From contig CAZFRE010000006.1 of NCBI GenBank assembly GCA_964521195.1, forward strand, positions 62,001 to 126,000: 64,000 nt of DNA, written 5' to 3'. The notes under the pieces are model-generated. The model did no database searches and was not told the origin of the DNA. It saw nothing but the letters and a program-made list of their open reading frames with translations. Both the position numbers and the translations under genes were made by a program. Numbering within the stretch: the stretch's first letter is position 1; the number at the start of each line of letters is the position of its first letter. This stretch comes from CAWDNM01 sp964521195. Lineage in GTDB: Bacteria; Actinomycetota; Coriobacteriia; Anaerosomatales; JAAXUF01. Positions 18,475 to 26,808 of this stretch are shown one piece after another.

Positions 18475-19508
18475 CACGCCTCCACCCCCATGATCGCGTT
18501 GAGCACTCGGACCGGATCGGCGATGTTGGCCGTGCAGGCTGCAGCGCATCGGCCGCAACCCGTGCACGCTGGCCCTCCCAGCTTCTCGTGCAGATACGCC
18601 GCCTTGCGCATGAAGCGGTGCCGGAAACGTGATGCATGGTGCCCGCGGAAGTTCTCCTTCTGGCCGCCCGCCATGGTCACAGCGGCGAACTCGCGCGTCA
18701 GGCACGCGTCCCAGTAGCGCGTGCGCTGGCCGCTCGCCTGATCGATGTTCCATGAGTCGCGCACGTCGAAGCAGTAGCAGGTCGGACAGACGATGTTGCA
18801 CGAGCCGCAGCTGAAGCAGTCCATCGCCAACTCATCCCACAGCTCCTCGTTGCTGAAGGACTCCCGCACTCGAGTGGCGATCTCGGCACTTGAGTAGGGC
18901 ACCAGCTCGGCGCACTTCTCCATCACATCGGTGTTCACGCTGACAGCATCGGCAAGCTCCTCAGGAGTCGCCGGCCTGAAGGTCTCGCAGGCCAGGAGCG
19001 CATCCCCCTTCGGCGTGAAGGTCTCCAGCACGTAGCCTCCGGGGACCCTGGTCAGGAAGGCGTCGTGTCCTTTCGGACGAACGTCGGTCCCCACCGAGCC
19101 CCAGAAGGCGCGCGGCGCGATGGACTGGACACTCGATGCGACGATGGTCGTAGCCTCACGCTGCGCGAGGTAGTTCCAGTCCTCGAAGCGCTCGCGTAGC
19201 AGGTGATCGGTCATGTCGATGCCCTTGACGTCGTAGAAGTGGACGCCGAGAAGCACTGTGGGAATCGGATTGATACAGTCCCGAACCGACTCACCGTCGA
19301 AGCTCACGATCTGCTGCTTCGGGGGGAAGAACAGCTTCTTGGGCGGCAGTATCGTGACGTCGTAGTCAAGACGCAGCTCAGCGGCTGAACCCAGTTCGTC
19401 GAACACGAACTTCTGACGCTTGGCCACCGGGCCGACCACGCGCGTCGACTGCCGGAGCCTATCCACAAAAGGCGCGAATTCACGCTCCTCTATGTAGACA
19501 GCGCTCAT
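18474..19508 (-). CDS. hydB: Hydrogenase Fe-S subunit (beta)
   Basis: 344 aa subunit with two [4Fe-4S] motifs near the C-terminus: CFSCGSCNIVCPTCYCFD (about 233-250) and CTGCGRCAAACTANI (about 318-332). The N-terminal 220 residues match the HydB/AsrA family fold (LPPKKLFFPPKQQIVSF). First gene of hydBGDA, the same order as known archaeal and bacterial sulfhydrogenase operons. Confidence 0.92.
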   Translation of the reverse strand: MSAVYIEEREFAPFVDRLRQSTRVVGPVAKRQKFVFDELGSAAELRLDYDVTILPPKKLFFPPKQQIVSFDGESVRDCINPIPTVLLGVHFYDVKGIDMTDHLLRERFEDWNYLAQREATTIVASSVQSIAPRAFWGSVGTDVRPKGHDAFLTRVPGGYVLETFTPKGDALLACETFRPATPEELADAVSVNTDVMEKCAELVPYSSAEIATRVRESFSNEELWDELAMDCFSCGSCNIVCPTCYCFDVRDSWNIDQASGQRTRYWDACLTREFAAVTMAGGQKENFRGHHASRFRHRFMRKAAYLHEKLGGPACTGCGRCAAACTANIADPVRVLNAIMGVEA

Positions 19509-19692
19509 ATTCCCTCCCTGATTCCTGAAACAACATTGCTGCGCAACGTACCTGCTCGTGCGAGCCGGCGCAAGCGCCCGGGATCCGGGGGTAGCCGTGT
19601 GGAGGACCCCCGGCGGGTCCCTTGCAGGTGCTGGCGCCCGTGCGATGAGCGATTCGCGCGCGCCTGCGCGACCGGCGGCGACCGGCGCAGAG

Positions 19693-19723
19693 CGCCGGGG
19701 CGATGAGGATCACCGCCCCGGCG
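19693..19723 (-). terminator. Hairpin downstream of ndk
   Basis: A perfect 10-bp stem (CGCCGGGGCG / CGCCCCGGCG) with an 11-base loop begins 7 bases after the ndk stop on the minus strand. There is no T-run after it, so it may act with Rho or only stabilise the end. The rest of 19509-19729 holds no gene; the promoter of hydBGDA must lie in or near it. Confidence 0.5.
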
Positions 19724-19729
19724 TTTGGA

Positions 19730-20140
19730 TCAGGCTCCGAAGAAGATCGCGATCTCGCGCTCGGCCGACTCCGGCGAGTCCGATCCGTGGATCACGTTGG
19801 CGTCCAGGATGAGTCCGAAGTCCCCACGGATGGTGCCGGGCGCGGCCTCCGCCGGATTCGTGGCACCCATGAGCTTGCGACACACGCTGACGGCGTTAGG
19901 ACCCGACACGACCATCTTCACGACGGGTCCGGAGGTGATGTAGGCGACGAGCCCGTCGTAGAACGGCTTGCCCTGGTGCTCAGCGTAGTTGGCGGCCGCC
20001 TGCTCGGGCGTGACCATGCCAAGCTCCATGCGCTCGACCTTCAGTCCCACCTCCTCGAAGCGGGTGACTATCTTGCCCACGAGGCCGCGCGCGACGGCAT
20101 CCGGCTTGATCATGGTGTAGGTCTTCTGCTCCACGCTCAT
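19730..20140 (-). CDS. ndk: Nucleoside diphosphate kinase
   Basis: 136 aa. Balances nucleoside triphosphate pools by phosphate transfer from ATP through a phospho-histidine. The active-site motif NVIHGSDSPESA is present with its histidine, and the opening EQKTYTMIKPDAVARGLVGKI is typical. Stands as a single gene between two hairpins. Confidence 0.97.
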   Translation of the reverse strand: MSVEQKTYTMIKPDAVARGLVGKIVTRFEEVGLKVERMELGMVTPEQAAANYAEHQGKPFYDGLVAYITSGPVVKMVVSGPNAVSVCRKLMGATNPAEAAPGTIRGDFGLILDANVIHGSDSPESAEREIAIFFGA

Positions 20141-20176
20141 GTCCTTCCTCAGATGTTGACGATCCTCATAGTGCCA

Positions 20177-20201
20177 AGAAGGCGGCTAGCTGCCGCCTTC
20201 T
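20177..20201 (-). terminator. Hairpin at the end of the TPR gene
   Basis: A perfect 10-bp stem (AGAAGGCGGC / GCCGCCTTCT) with a 5-base loop that includes the stop codon of the TPR protein gene. On the minus strand it is followed by a short T-containing stretch. It separates the TPR gene from ndk. Confidence 0.45.
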
Positions 20202-21517
20202 GTAGAACGCCAGTCGTTTTCGATTCCCGTGACCTTCCACCCGACACCCTCTCGGGCCAGCGTCACACGGTAGTGCAGCGGTGCACCGCTCTTGGGCGTG
20301 ACGGTCACGAGCACGACCGATGAGGTCGTGGCGCGCTGGACGTCATCGATCGTGAAGGTCTGCAGCGGCGGCACCTTCGCCATCTCACGCGCCACATCCG
20401 CACTGCCTGCGGCGACCCAATACTCCTCGATCGGCCCGCCGGTCCCGTGGGCTTCCAGCATCCCGGCCACCATGGCCTTCTGCGTCGGCCAGCCAAAGCC
20501 CAGCGCGTATCCCCCGCCGATGAGCGCGCCGATCAGCAGCGCAGCGACCGATACGAAGATGAGCGCCTTGACCCCGGCGCCCGCCTGACCCTCTCGGCGC
20601 GCCGCACGACGTGCCTCTCGGTCGCGCACGAGCATCTGGTCCTCGGTCATGCTGAAGAAGTCCGAGACCGCGGCATCGTCACCGAAGCCGAGAGACTGGG
20701 CCGCGGACTCCGCGTCCGGCAGCTCGGAGTCCCCGCTAGCGGCCTCGAGCGGGTCCCGAGCGTCGAACACGCCCACCACGGGCAACTCGCCCGTCTCCCA
20801 ACCGTCGACCACCGCACGGTCGGGCGCCTGGTTGGCGCGTGCTGTCTCATACGCAGCGGCGGCGGCAGCAGAGAGCCTGTAGCCGTGCATCTGCGTCGCC
20901 TTCTCGAAGGCGCGCACCGCATCGCCGTATTCGCCAAGAACGGTGTACGCCTGCCCGAGGTTGGAGAGTGCCTTGCCGCGTCCCTTGTAGTCCTCGAAAC
21001 CCAGCGCGGCCTTGTACGCTTCGACGGCGTCAGCCGGCCTGCCAAGGCTCATGAAGCACAGTCCGAGATTGACCAGCGCTCGACCCGGATCCGGATTGGC
21101 CGCGTCGAGGGCGGCTTTGCGGTAGTTGACCGCGGCTTCCTCGACCTTGCCCCGTTCAAGCAGTGCTCCGGCCAGTCCCTGCAGGGCCTTGTAGTGGGTC
21201 GTGTAGTCCGGCTCGGAGAGTGCGGCCTCGTATGCCGTTGCGGCCTGCGCATACTCGCCCAGCGCGACGTATGCAGCGCCGAGATTGGCCTGCACCGCGC
21301 CCCGACGCTCGTACAACGGGTCACGCAACGCGTGCCCGTACACCGTCACCGCATCCTGGAAGCGGCGCAGCCGACACAGGGAGTTGCCTGCCATGTGATA
21401 GGCGGCGCCGTTGCCCTCCGCGCCCCTTCCGGCCGACGCGAGGAACTGCTTCGCCGCGGAACGGAAGTCCCCTGCGTCGTACGCGGCTTGCGCCTCTTGG
21501 AAGCGGTTCTGATCCAC
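20186..21517 (-). CDS. TPR-repeat membrane protein
   Basis: 443 aa. Residues 1-215 form about six tetratricopeptide repeats (for example NGAAYHMAGNSLCRLRRFQD, GRALVNLGLCFMSLGRPADA, GKALSNLGQAYTVLGEYGDA), a protein-protein binding surface predicted in the cytoplasm. An acidic linker is followed by one membrane segment (about 310-330, LIFVSVAALLIGALIGGGYA) and an extracytoplasmic domain of about 110 residues that ends in an NTF2-like pattern (YRVTLAREGVGWKVTGIEND). No specific function can be assigned. Confidence 0.75.
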   Translation of the reverse strand: MDQNRFQEAQAAYDAGDFRSAAKQFLASAGRGAEGNGAAYHMAGNSLCRLRRFQDAVTVYGHALRDPLYERRGAVQANLGAAYVALGEYAQAATAYEAALSEPDYTTHYKALQGLAGALLERGKVEEAAVNYRKAALDAANPDPGRALVNLGLCFMSLGRPADAVEAYKAALGFEDYKGRGKALSNLGQAYTVLGEYGDAVRAFEKATQMHGYRLSAAAAAAYETARANQAPDRAVVDGWETGELPVVGVFDARDPLEAASGDSELPDAESAAQSLGFGDDAAVSDFFSMTEDQMLVRDREARRAARREGQAGAGVKALIFVSVAALLIGALIGGGYALGFGWPTQKAMVAGMLEAHGTGGPIEEYWVAAGSADVAREMAKVPPLQTFTIDDVQRATTSSVVLVTVTPKSGAPLHYRVTLAREGVGWKVTGIENDWRSTEGGS

Positions 21518-21526
21518 GGTCCGCCG

Positions 21527-22267
21527 CTACTTCGTTGCGTTCTCGATGGTGACCGACTCGATGACGTCGCCGACCTCGAGATCGTGGATCACGTCCAGTC
21601 CTTCCACGGTATCGCCGAAGACGGTGTAGTTGCCGTCAAGGAAGGACTGCGTCCCCAGCGTGAAGTAGAACTGGGAACCGGCGGAGTCAGGATCGTTGCT
21701 CCGAGCCATCGCGAGCGTTCCGTCGACATGCGGATGCGCGATGTTCGCAGGATCGAACTCACCCTTGATCTTGTATCCCGGATCGCCGGTGCCGAGCATC
21801 GGTTGCCCCTGCTCGTAGGCACCGCTCTTCTGCTTCTTGACGAGGGTGGCCACCGCTTCCGACGACAGCGGCACGGTCTGCGGATCGCCGCCCTGGATCA
21901 CGAAGCCCGGCTCGAGGCGGTGGAACTTGATCTTGTCGTAGAAGCCCTTCGAGGCGAGTTCGATGAAGTTCGCCGTATTGATGGGCGCGTCAGTCCCGTA
22001 CAGCTTGACCTTGATCACGCCCTTGTTCGTGGTGATGACGGCGATCTCGGCCCCGTTCGGTTGGTATGCAGGCGTGTACAACGAACCCTCCTGTGGTTGA
22101 GCCGGCGCAGCGGATGGGGTCGCTTCACCGGCGGCAGTACTTCCCCCACCCTGTGCACCCTCAGGCTCGACGGCCTCAGAACACCCCGAGACGAGCGGAA
22201 GCGTCACGAGCATCACGAGAGCGAGAACGGACCATCGACGAGTGATGCTGACGGGCGTTGCGGGCAC
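21527..22267 (-). CDS. Lipoprotein cyclophilin-type peptidyl-prolyl isomerase
   Basis: 246 aa from a GTG at 22267, chosen because GGGAGG lies five bases upstream; an ATG at 22339 has no such site. A signal peptide ends in the lipobox VSGC, so the protein should be anchored outside the membrane. A low-complexity linker is followed by a cyclophilin domain (about residues 75-246): FHRLEPGFVIQGGDP, SAGSQFYFTLG and TVFGDTVEGLDV. It likely assists folding of exported proteins. Nine bases separate it from the TPR gene, so they may be co-transcribed. Confidence 0.9.
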   Translation of the reverse strand: MPATPVSITRRWSVLALVMLVTLPLVSGCSEAVEPEGAQGGGSTAAGEATPSAAPAQPQEGSLYTPAYQPNGAEIAVITTNKGVIKVKLYGTDAPINTANFIELASKGFYDKIKFHRLEPGFVIQGGDPQTVPLSSEAVATLVKKQKSGAYEQGQPMLGTGDPGYKIKGEFDPANIAHPHVDGTLAMARSNDPDSAGSQFYFTLGTQSFLDGNYTVFGDTVEGLDVIHDLEVGDVIESVTIENATK

Positions 22268-22342
22268 AAAGCCTCCCTGAGACGACGGGTGCGATCCGCT
22301 CGGGCACAACGCCACTGCCGGACCTCGAATGGACTGCACGGC

Positions 22343-22371
22343 ATTCTAGCAGTCCGGCAGCTTCGTGATAA
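22343..22371 (-). promoter_or_regulatory. Candidate promoter of the cyclophilin gene
   Basis: Minus-strand TTATCA (22366-22371) and TAGAAT (22343-22348) are separated by 17 bases, with the transcription start expected about 65 bases before the GTG start. The -35 box matches four of six consensus bases. Confidence 0.5.
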
Positions 22372-22489
22372 GGAGTGGTGTACTCGCGCGCGAGGGGTAG
22401 ACTGTGTTTCGAGGTCGCCCGCTCCGCGGGATCGCGAGAGCGGGCCGTACTGTCACAACGAGGTGGCGGTGCGCAATCCGGAGGAGGCG

Positions 22490-24559
22490 ATGCACTTGGG
22501 AGCACCGGGTACTGACAAAGTCCGCAACGTCGTACTCGTCGGACACGGCGGGGCGGGCAAGACGTCGCTTGCAGAGGCGATGCTGTTCCTGTCCGGCGCA
22601 ACGAAGCGGCTCGGAACCGTCGATGACGGTCACTCGGGACTCGACTACGATCCCGAGGAAGTGAAGCGCCAGTTCTCGATCAACCTCTCGCTTGCACCCG
22701 TCATGCACGACGGTGTGAAGATCAACATCATCGACACGCCGGGCTACGCCGACTTCATCGGCGATGCGATCGCCGGCATGGAGGCTGCCGAGATGGCCCT
22801 CTTCGTGGTCGATGCCGTCTCCGGACCGCAGGTCCAGACGGAACGCCTCTGGAAGATCGCCGGCGACATGGGCATCGCCCGAGCGGTGTTCGTGAACCGG
22901 ATGGACAAGGAGCACGCTGACTTCGACGCGGTCATGGCCGCTCTTGACGCGAAGTTCGGCCACCGCGTGGGCGCTGTCCAGATCCCGATGGGTGCGGAGT
23001 CAACGTTTCGTGGGGTCATCGACATCATCCGCATGAAGGCCTACCACCACGAGGGCGAGAAGGAAGAGGTCCTCGACATCCCGGCGGAGTTCGTCGATGC
23101 CGCGGAGAGCGCGCGTGAGAAGCTCACCGACCTGGTGGCTGAGGCGGACGAGGCGCTCATGGAGAAGTACCTCGAGGGCGAGCGACTCAATCAGGAGGAG
23201 CTCGAGGCGCTTCTCGACAAGGCGATCGCGCAGGGCATCTTCATCCCCGTATTCGTGGGCTCGGCGATCAAGCTCCAGGGCATCGAGGACCTCATGGACG
23301 AGATCGTGTCATTCTTCCCGGAGCCGACCGCCCACGGACCGCTGCACACCAAGGATGGCCAGGAGGTGCCGTTCTCGGTCGATGGCGAGTTCGCCGGGCA
23401 CGTCTTCAAGACGATCTCGGACCCATACGTCGGTCGGATCTCGTTCGTGAAGGTCGTCTCGGGAACGCTTGCGCCGGGCATGGAAGTCGTGAACTCGCGC
23501 ACGGGCAAGAAGGAGCGCGTCGCTCACGTGTTCAAGATGACGGGCAAGGAGACCGCCGATATCACCGGCGCGCCCGCCGGCGATATCGCCGTGCTCGCGA
23601 AGCTTGCCGACACCCTCACGAACGACACGCTGTCGACCAAGGGTGCCATTGCCTTCGACAGCCTCCCCCTCCCGGAGCCGCTCTACCCGGTCGCCATCGT
23701 CGCGAAGACCAAGGCCGACGAGGACAAGCTCGGTAGCGCGCTCAAGAGCATCGTCGACGAGGACCCGCTGCTGACACTCAAGCGAGACGAGGAGACGCAC
23801 CAGACCGTCATCTCGGCGGTCGGCGACACCGCCATCGACGTGCTGCTCTCCAGATTGCACGAGCGCTTTCACGTCGAGGCCGAGCTCACAGACCTGCGCA
23901 TCCCGTACCGGGAGACCATACGCAAGGCCGCCGAAGCGCAGGGGCGACACAAGAAGCAGACAGGTGGCTCGGGCCAGTTCGCCGACTGTTGGTTGCGCCT
24001 CGAGCCCAACCCGGGTGGCGGCTACGAGTTCGAGGACAAGATCGTGGGCGGCAAGATCTCCAAGCCCTACATCGTCGCAATCGACAAGGGCGTCCAGGAC
24101 ACCATGTCTTCAGGCGCCATCGCAGGCTATCCCGTCCAGGACGTGAAGGTCGCCGTCTACGACGGCTCCATGCATGCGGTCGACTCCAACGAGATGGCGT
24201 TCAAGACTGCGGCGCGCATCGGATTCCGTGCAGCCGCCGAGAAGGCCGATCCGGTCATCCTCGAGCCGATCGCCACGCTCGAGATCACCGTCCCCGATAC
24301 CTACGCCGGCGCGGTCATGGGCGACATCTCCTCCATCCGCGGCCGCGTGCTGGGCATGGACGCGCCGGAGCCCGGCGTCCAGGTCATCAAGGCGCAGGCT
24401 CCCTACGCGGAGGTCGCACACTACTCGCCGCATCTCCGATCGTTGTCGAGCGGCACCGGTTCGTACTCGATCAGGATCGAGAGCTACGAACAGGTTCCCG
24501 GCGACATCCAGAAGAAGCTCGTCGAGGCATATCAGAAGGAGCGCGCCGAGGGGCACTAG
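22490..24559 (+). CDS. Elongation factor G-like GTPase
   Basis: 689 aa translational GTPase of the EF-G fold. G1 is GHGGAGKTS, G3 is DTPGYADF and G4 is NRMD (Arg instead of the usual Lys). Domains II to V follow (GRISFVKVVSGTL, YRETIRKAAEAQGRHKKQTGGSGQ, GAVMGDISSIRGRVLGMD). The divergent G1 and G4 and the lack of neighbouring rpsL-rpsG-tuf indicate a paralog (EF-G2/FusA2-like), not the main EF-G. The start ATG has GGAGG five bases upstream; the same frame stays open for another 2 kb upstream only as antisense to other genes. Confidence 0.88.
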   Translation: MHLGAPGTDKVRNVVLVGHGGAGKTSLAEAMLFLSGATKRLGTVDDGHSGLDYDPEEVKRQFSINLSLAPVMHDGVKINIIDTPGYADFIGDAIAGMEAAEMALFVVDAVSGPQVQTERLWKIAGDMGIARAVFVNRMDKEHADFDAVMAALDAKFGHRVGAVQIPMGAESTFRGVIDIIRMKAYHHEGEKEEVLDIPAEFVDAAESAREKLTDLVAEADEALMEKYLEGERLNQEELEALLDKAIAQGIFIPVFVGSAIKLQGIEDLMDEIVSFFPEPTAHGPLHTKDGQEVPFSVDGEFAGHVFKTISDPYVGRISFVKVVSGTLAPGMEVVNSRTGKKERVAHVFKMTGKETADITGAPAGDIAVLAKLADTLTNDTLSTKGAIAFDSLPLPEPLYPVAIVAKTKADEDKLGSALKSIVDEDPLLTLKRDEETHQTVISAVGDTAIDVLLSRLHERFHVEAELTDLRIPYRETIRKAAEAQGRHKKQTGGSGQFADCWLRLEPNPGGGYEFEDKIVGGKISKPYIVAIDKGVQDTMSSGAIAGYPVQDVKVAVYDGSMHAVDSNEMAFKTAARIGFRAAAEKADPVILEPIATLEITVPDTYAGAVMGDISSIRGRVLGMDAPEPGVQVIKAQAPYAEVAHYSPHLRSLSSGTGSYSIRIESYEQVPGDIQKKLVEAYQKERAEGH

Positions 24560-24588
24560 CCCGCCGCACGGCGATGTCGACGAAAGAC

Positions 24589-24620
24589 GCAGGGCCGGCC
24601 CCGTCGGGGGCCGGCCCTGC
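24589..24620. terminator. Bidirectional hairpin between EF-G-like gene and tRNA-Arg
   Basis: A perfect 14-bp stem (GCAGGGCCGGCCCC and its complement) with loop GTCG, 30 bases after the EF-G-like stop and 13 bases from the 3' end of the opposing tRNA. It lacks a T-run on either strand but its position between convergent units suits a shared terminator. Confidence 0.6.
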
Positions 24621-24633
24621 TGCATGATGCGGG

Positions 24634-24709
24634 TGGCGCCCTCGACAGGATTCGAACCTGTGACCTTCTGCTCCGGAGGCAGACGCTCTATCCTCTGAGC
24701 CACGAGGGC
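24634..24709 (-). tRNA. tRNA-Arg (anticodon CCG)
   Basis: Full cloverleaf on the minus strand: acceptor stem GCCCTCG/CGAGGGC, D arm GCTC/GAGC, anticodon stem TCTGC/GCAGA with loop CTCCGGA (anticodon CCG, reads CGG), T arm ACAGG-TTCGAAT-CCTGT, discriminator G and an encoded CCA (24634-24636). 76 bases including CCA. Confidence 0.96.
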
Positions 24710-24788
24710 GTTTCTTGGCCGCGAGGCCGAGCACGCACTCTATCATACCCTCGCGCGACGGCGCGACCCATGAGACACGGAGGTCCGG

Positions 24789-25697
24789 ATGGGCCACGGA
24801 CGGACGCTGGTCATCGCGAACCCGGCAGCTCGGCACGGCGAGACCGAGAAGCTCATCCCGGTCATCTCGCAACTGCTCGCGAACCTGCCTCACGACCTGC
24901 GCACGACCGAGCGCATCGGTCACGCCACCGAGCTCGCAGCGGCGGCGCAGGGATATGAGACGGTGGTCGCCGCCGGCGGCGACGGCACGGTACATGAGGT
25001 CCTCAACGGGCTCATGGCCCACCCCATCGAACGCCGTCCCGCGCTCGGCCTGCTGCCCACCGGCTCGGGCAACGACACGCGGCGCACCCTCGGCGTCTCC
25101 ACCGATCTGACGCAGGCGGCTCTCGAGCTCGCCACCGGCGAACGGAGACGATTCGACGTAGGCCGCTGCAACGGGGTGTACTTCAACAACAGCTTCGCTG
25201 CGGGCCTCGACGCGAAGGTCACCGCCAAGGCCGTCGAGTACAAAGTGACCAAGAACCGGGACGGACTGTGGCTCTACCTCTCGGCACTCCTCAACGTGCT
25301 GTTCACAGACCTGTCGAGCTTCAATCTGCTCATCAGATTCGATGAAGCGGAGGAGGCGGAGGAGATAGACACGCTCATCGTCGCCGTGACCATCGGCCCC
25401 ACGTACGGCGGAGGGTTCTTCATCACGCCCGATGCCGTCCCCGACGACGGCCTCTTCGACGTGTGTATGATCGATCCACTCGGCCTGCCGGAAGCGCTCG
25501 TACGGCTGCCGTTCGTGATCGGAGGAAGGCACACGCGCATGAAGCCGGTTCACATGTCGCGCCACAGCGCGCTCGTGATCGAATGCGACCAGCGCGTACC
25601 CGCGCAGATCGATGGCGAGGTCCTCCTCGAGAACCGATACGAGATCGACCTGTTGCCGGGAGCGATCGAGTGCATCGTGCCGAGGCGATCGGCATGA
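24789..25697 (+). CDS. Diacylglycerol/lipid kinase family protein (DagK/YegS type)
   Basis: 302 aa. The catalytic glycine-rich motif AAGGDGTVHEVLNG (about residue 58) and GLLPTGSGNDTRRTLG (about 92) define the DAGK catalytic domain that phosphorylates a lipid hydroxyl with ATP. The acceptor (diacylglycerol, ceramide-like or undecaprenol) cannot be told from sequence. A GGAGG site precedes the ATG. It is coupled to plsY by ATGA overlap, supporting a role in phospholipid metabolism. Confidence 0.88.
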   Translation: MGHGRTLVIANPAARHGETEKLIPVISQLLANLPHDLRTTERIGHATELAAAAQGYETVVAAGGDGTVHEVLNGLMAHPIERRPALGLLPTGSGNDTRRTLGVSTDLTQAALELATGERRRFDVGRCNGVYFNNSFAAGLDAKVTAKAVEYKVTKNRDGLWLYLSALLNVLFTDLSSFNLLIRFDEAEEAEEIDTLIVAVTIGPTYGGGFFITPDAVPDDGLFDVCMIDPLGLPEALVRLPFVIGGRHTRMKPVHMSRHSALVIECDQRVPAQIDGEVLLENRYEIDLLPGAIECIVPRRSA

Positions 25698-26425
25698 GTG
25701 GCGCCGTGCCAGGGACCTGGGCCGCGGTCCTCGGAGCCTTCGCGATCTCTTACCTGATAGGCTCGATTCCCTTTGCGTACATCATCGTCAGGCTCGTCAC
25801 AGGGGAAGACGTCACCGCCCACGGAACGGGCAACGTCGGCTCGATGAACGTGCGCCGGACGACCGGTTCGTGGGGGTGGTTCGTGGTCGCGGTGCTCGGC
25901 GACGGACTCAAGGGGCTGATCCCCACGCTGCTTGCGAAGGTCGCGGTCGTGGGTGCGGCCGGGATGGCGGTCGCGATCCAACCTTGGGGTGTCACGCTTG
26001 CGTCCGTGAGCTCGATCTGGTGGATGAACCCTGCCTTCTACATCCCCATGGCAGCGGTCGCAGGGTGTGTGTTCGGGCACAACTACTCGTGCTGGATGGC
26101 CGTCATCAAGCGTCACTTCACCCGCACAGGCAAGGGCCTCGCCACAGGAGCCGGTGCCCTGCTCGCGTACGACTGGCGCTACTTCGTAGCCGTCGTCGTC
26201 ATCGGGCTCACCACGATCGCGATCACCCGCTACATGATGGCCGGCCAGGTTGCTGCGGCCGTCACGCTCCCTGTGGCCGCCATCGTGCTGCACTCGCCGG
26301 ACTGGCCGTTCGCATTGGCGATGGGTACCGTCGTCTACGCCGCGCACCACAAGCGATTCGTGGGCATGCTGAAGGGCAAGGAGCCCAAGCTCTACATCAA
26401 CGACCGCATGGGACCGCGAGGCTGA
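25694..26425 (+). CDS. plsY: Glycerol-3-phosphate acyltransferase PlsY-like
   Basis: 243 aa membrane protein that would acylate glycerol-3-phosphate from acyl-phosphate. Conserved PlsY motifs are recognisable but diverged: SYLIGSIPFAYI at the start, HGTGNVGSMNVRR in place of GSGNxGATN, and GKGLATGAGALL for the KG motif. About six hydrophobic segments. The start overlaps the upstream kinase stop, which fixes it; an upstream in-frame start lies inside the kinase. Confidence 0.8.
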   Translation: MSGAVPGTWAAVLGAFAISYLIGSIPFAYIIVRLVTGEDVTAHGTGNVGSMNVRRTTGSWGWFVVAVLGDGLKGLIPTLLAKVAVVGAAGMAVAIQPWGVTLASVSSIWWMNPAFYIPMAAVAGCVFGHNYSCWMAVIKRHFTRTGKGLATGAGALLAYDWRYFVAVVVIGLTTIAITRYMMAGQVAAAVTLPVAAIVLHSPDWPFALAMGTVVYAAHHKRFVGMLKGKEPKLYINDRMGPRG

Positions 26426-26438
26426 TACCTCCTGCAAC

Positions 26439-26475
26439 GAACGAACGACCGGGTCTGTGACCCGGTCGTTCGTTC
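26439..26475. terminator. Bidirectional terminator-like hairpin
   Basis: Perfect 17-bp stem with a 3-base loop (arms 26439-26455 and 26459-26475), starting 13 bases after the plsY stop and ending 22 bases from the stop of the opposing ferredoxin gene. Suits termination of both. Confidence 0.7.
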
Positions 26476-26497
26476 AATCACAACACGCTGTGTCGCG

Positions 26498-26674
26498 CTA
26501 GTCCTGACTGATCGCGCCGTTCGGGCAGGCATCGACGCAGATGCCGCACTCGGTGCAATCGTCCGGACGGTTGAGTGCCGCGACGTCCTCGAGGTCGTAG
26601 CAGCTGCTGGGGCACTCATCGACACAGATGCCGCAGGCGGTGCAGAGGTTGGAATCAACGACCGGCAGAGACAT
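26498..26674 (-). CDS. 2[4Fe-4S] ferredoxin
   Basis: 58 aa low-potential electron carrier. Two complete cluster motifs are present: CTACGICVDECPSSC and CTECGICVDACPNGA. The start at 26674 (MSLPVVDSNLC) is chosen because it gives the usual length and has GGGAAG upstream; the open frame extends 16 codons further without a better site. Single-gene unit. A possible partner of the hydrogenases, but nothing in the sequence proves it. Confidence 0.92.
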   Translation of the reverse strand: MSLPVVDSNLCTACGICVDECPSSCYDLEDVAALNRPDDCTECGICVDACPNGAISQD

Positions 26675-26808
26675 GTGGCTTCCCTTCAACGCGGTGCGGT
26701 TCAATCGTGCGAACCGCGCCATTCTATCGCTCGCCGCCTACCGGGGCAATGTGACGCGGCCCTTCGACGCCCATCCGTGTCACTCGCCCCTCCGTCCGAC
26801 GCGCGTCC

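Noticed and set aside
20447..22489. Long plus-strand open frame that continues upstream of the EF-G-like gene
   Set aside because: It is antisense to the TPR and cyclophilin genes; the GC-rich third positions of those genes keep the opposite frame open. The ATG at 22490 has the ribosome binding site.
26439..26475. Long perfect hairpin read as an insertion-sequence end or CRISPR repeat
   Set aside because: Single copy, no spacers or transposase, and placed as a terminator between convergent genes.
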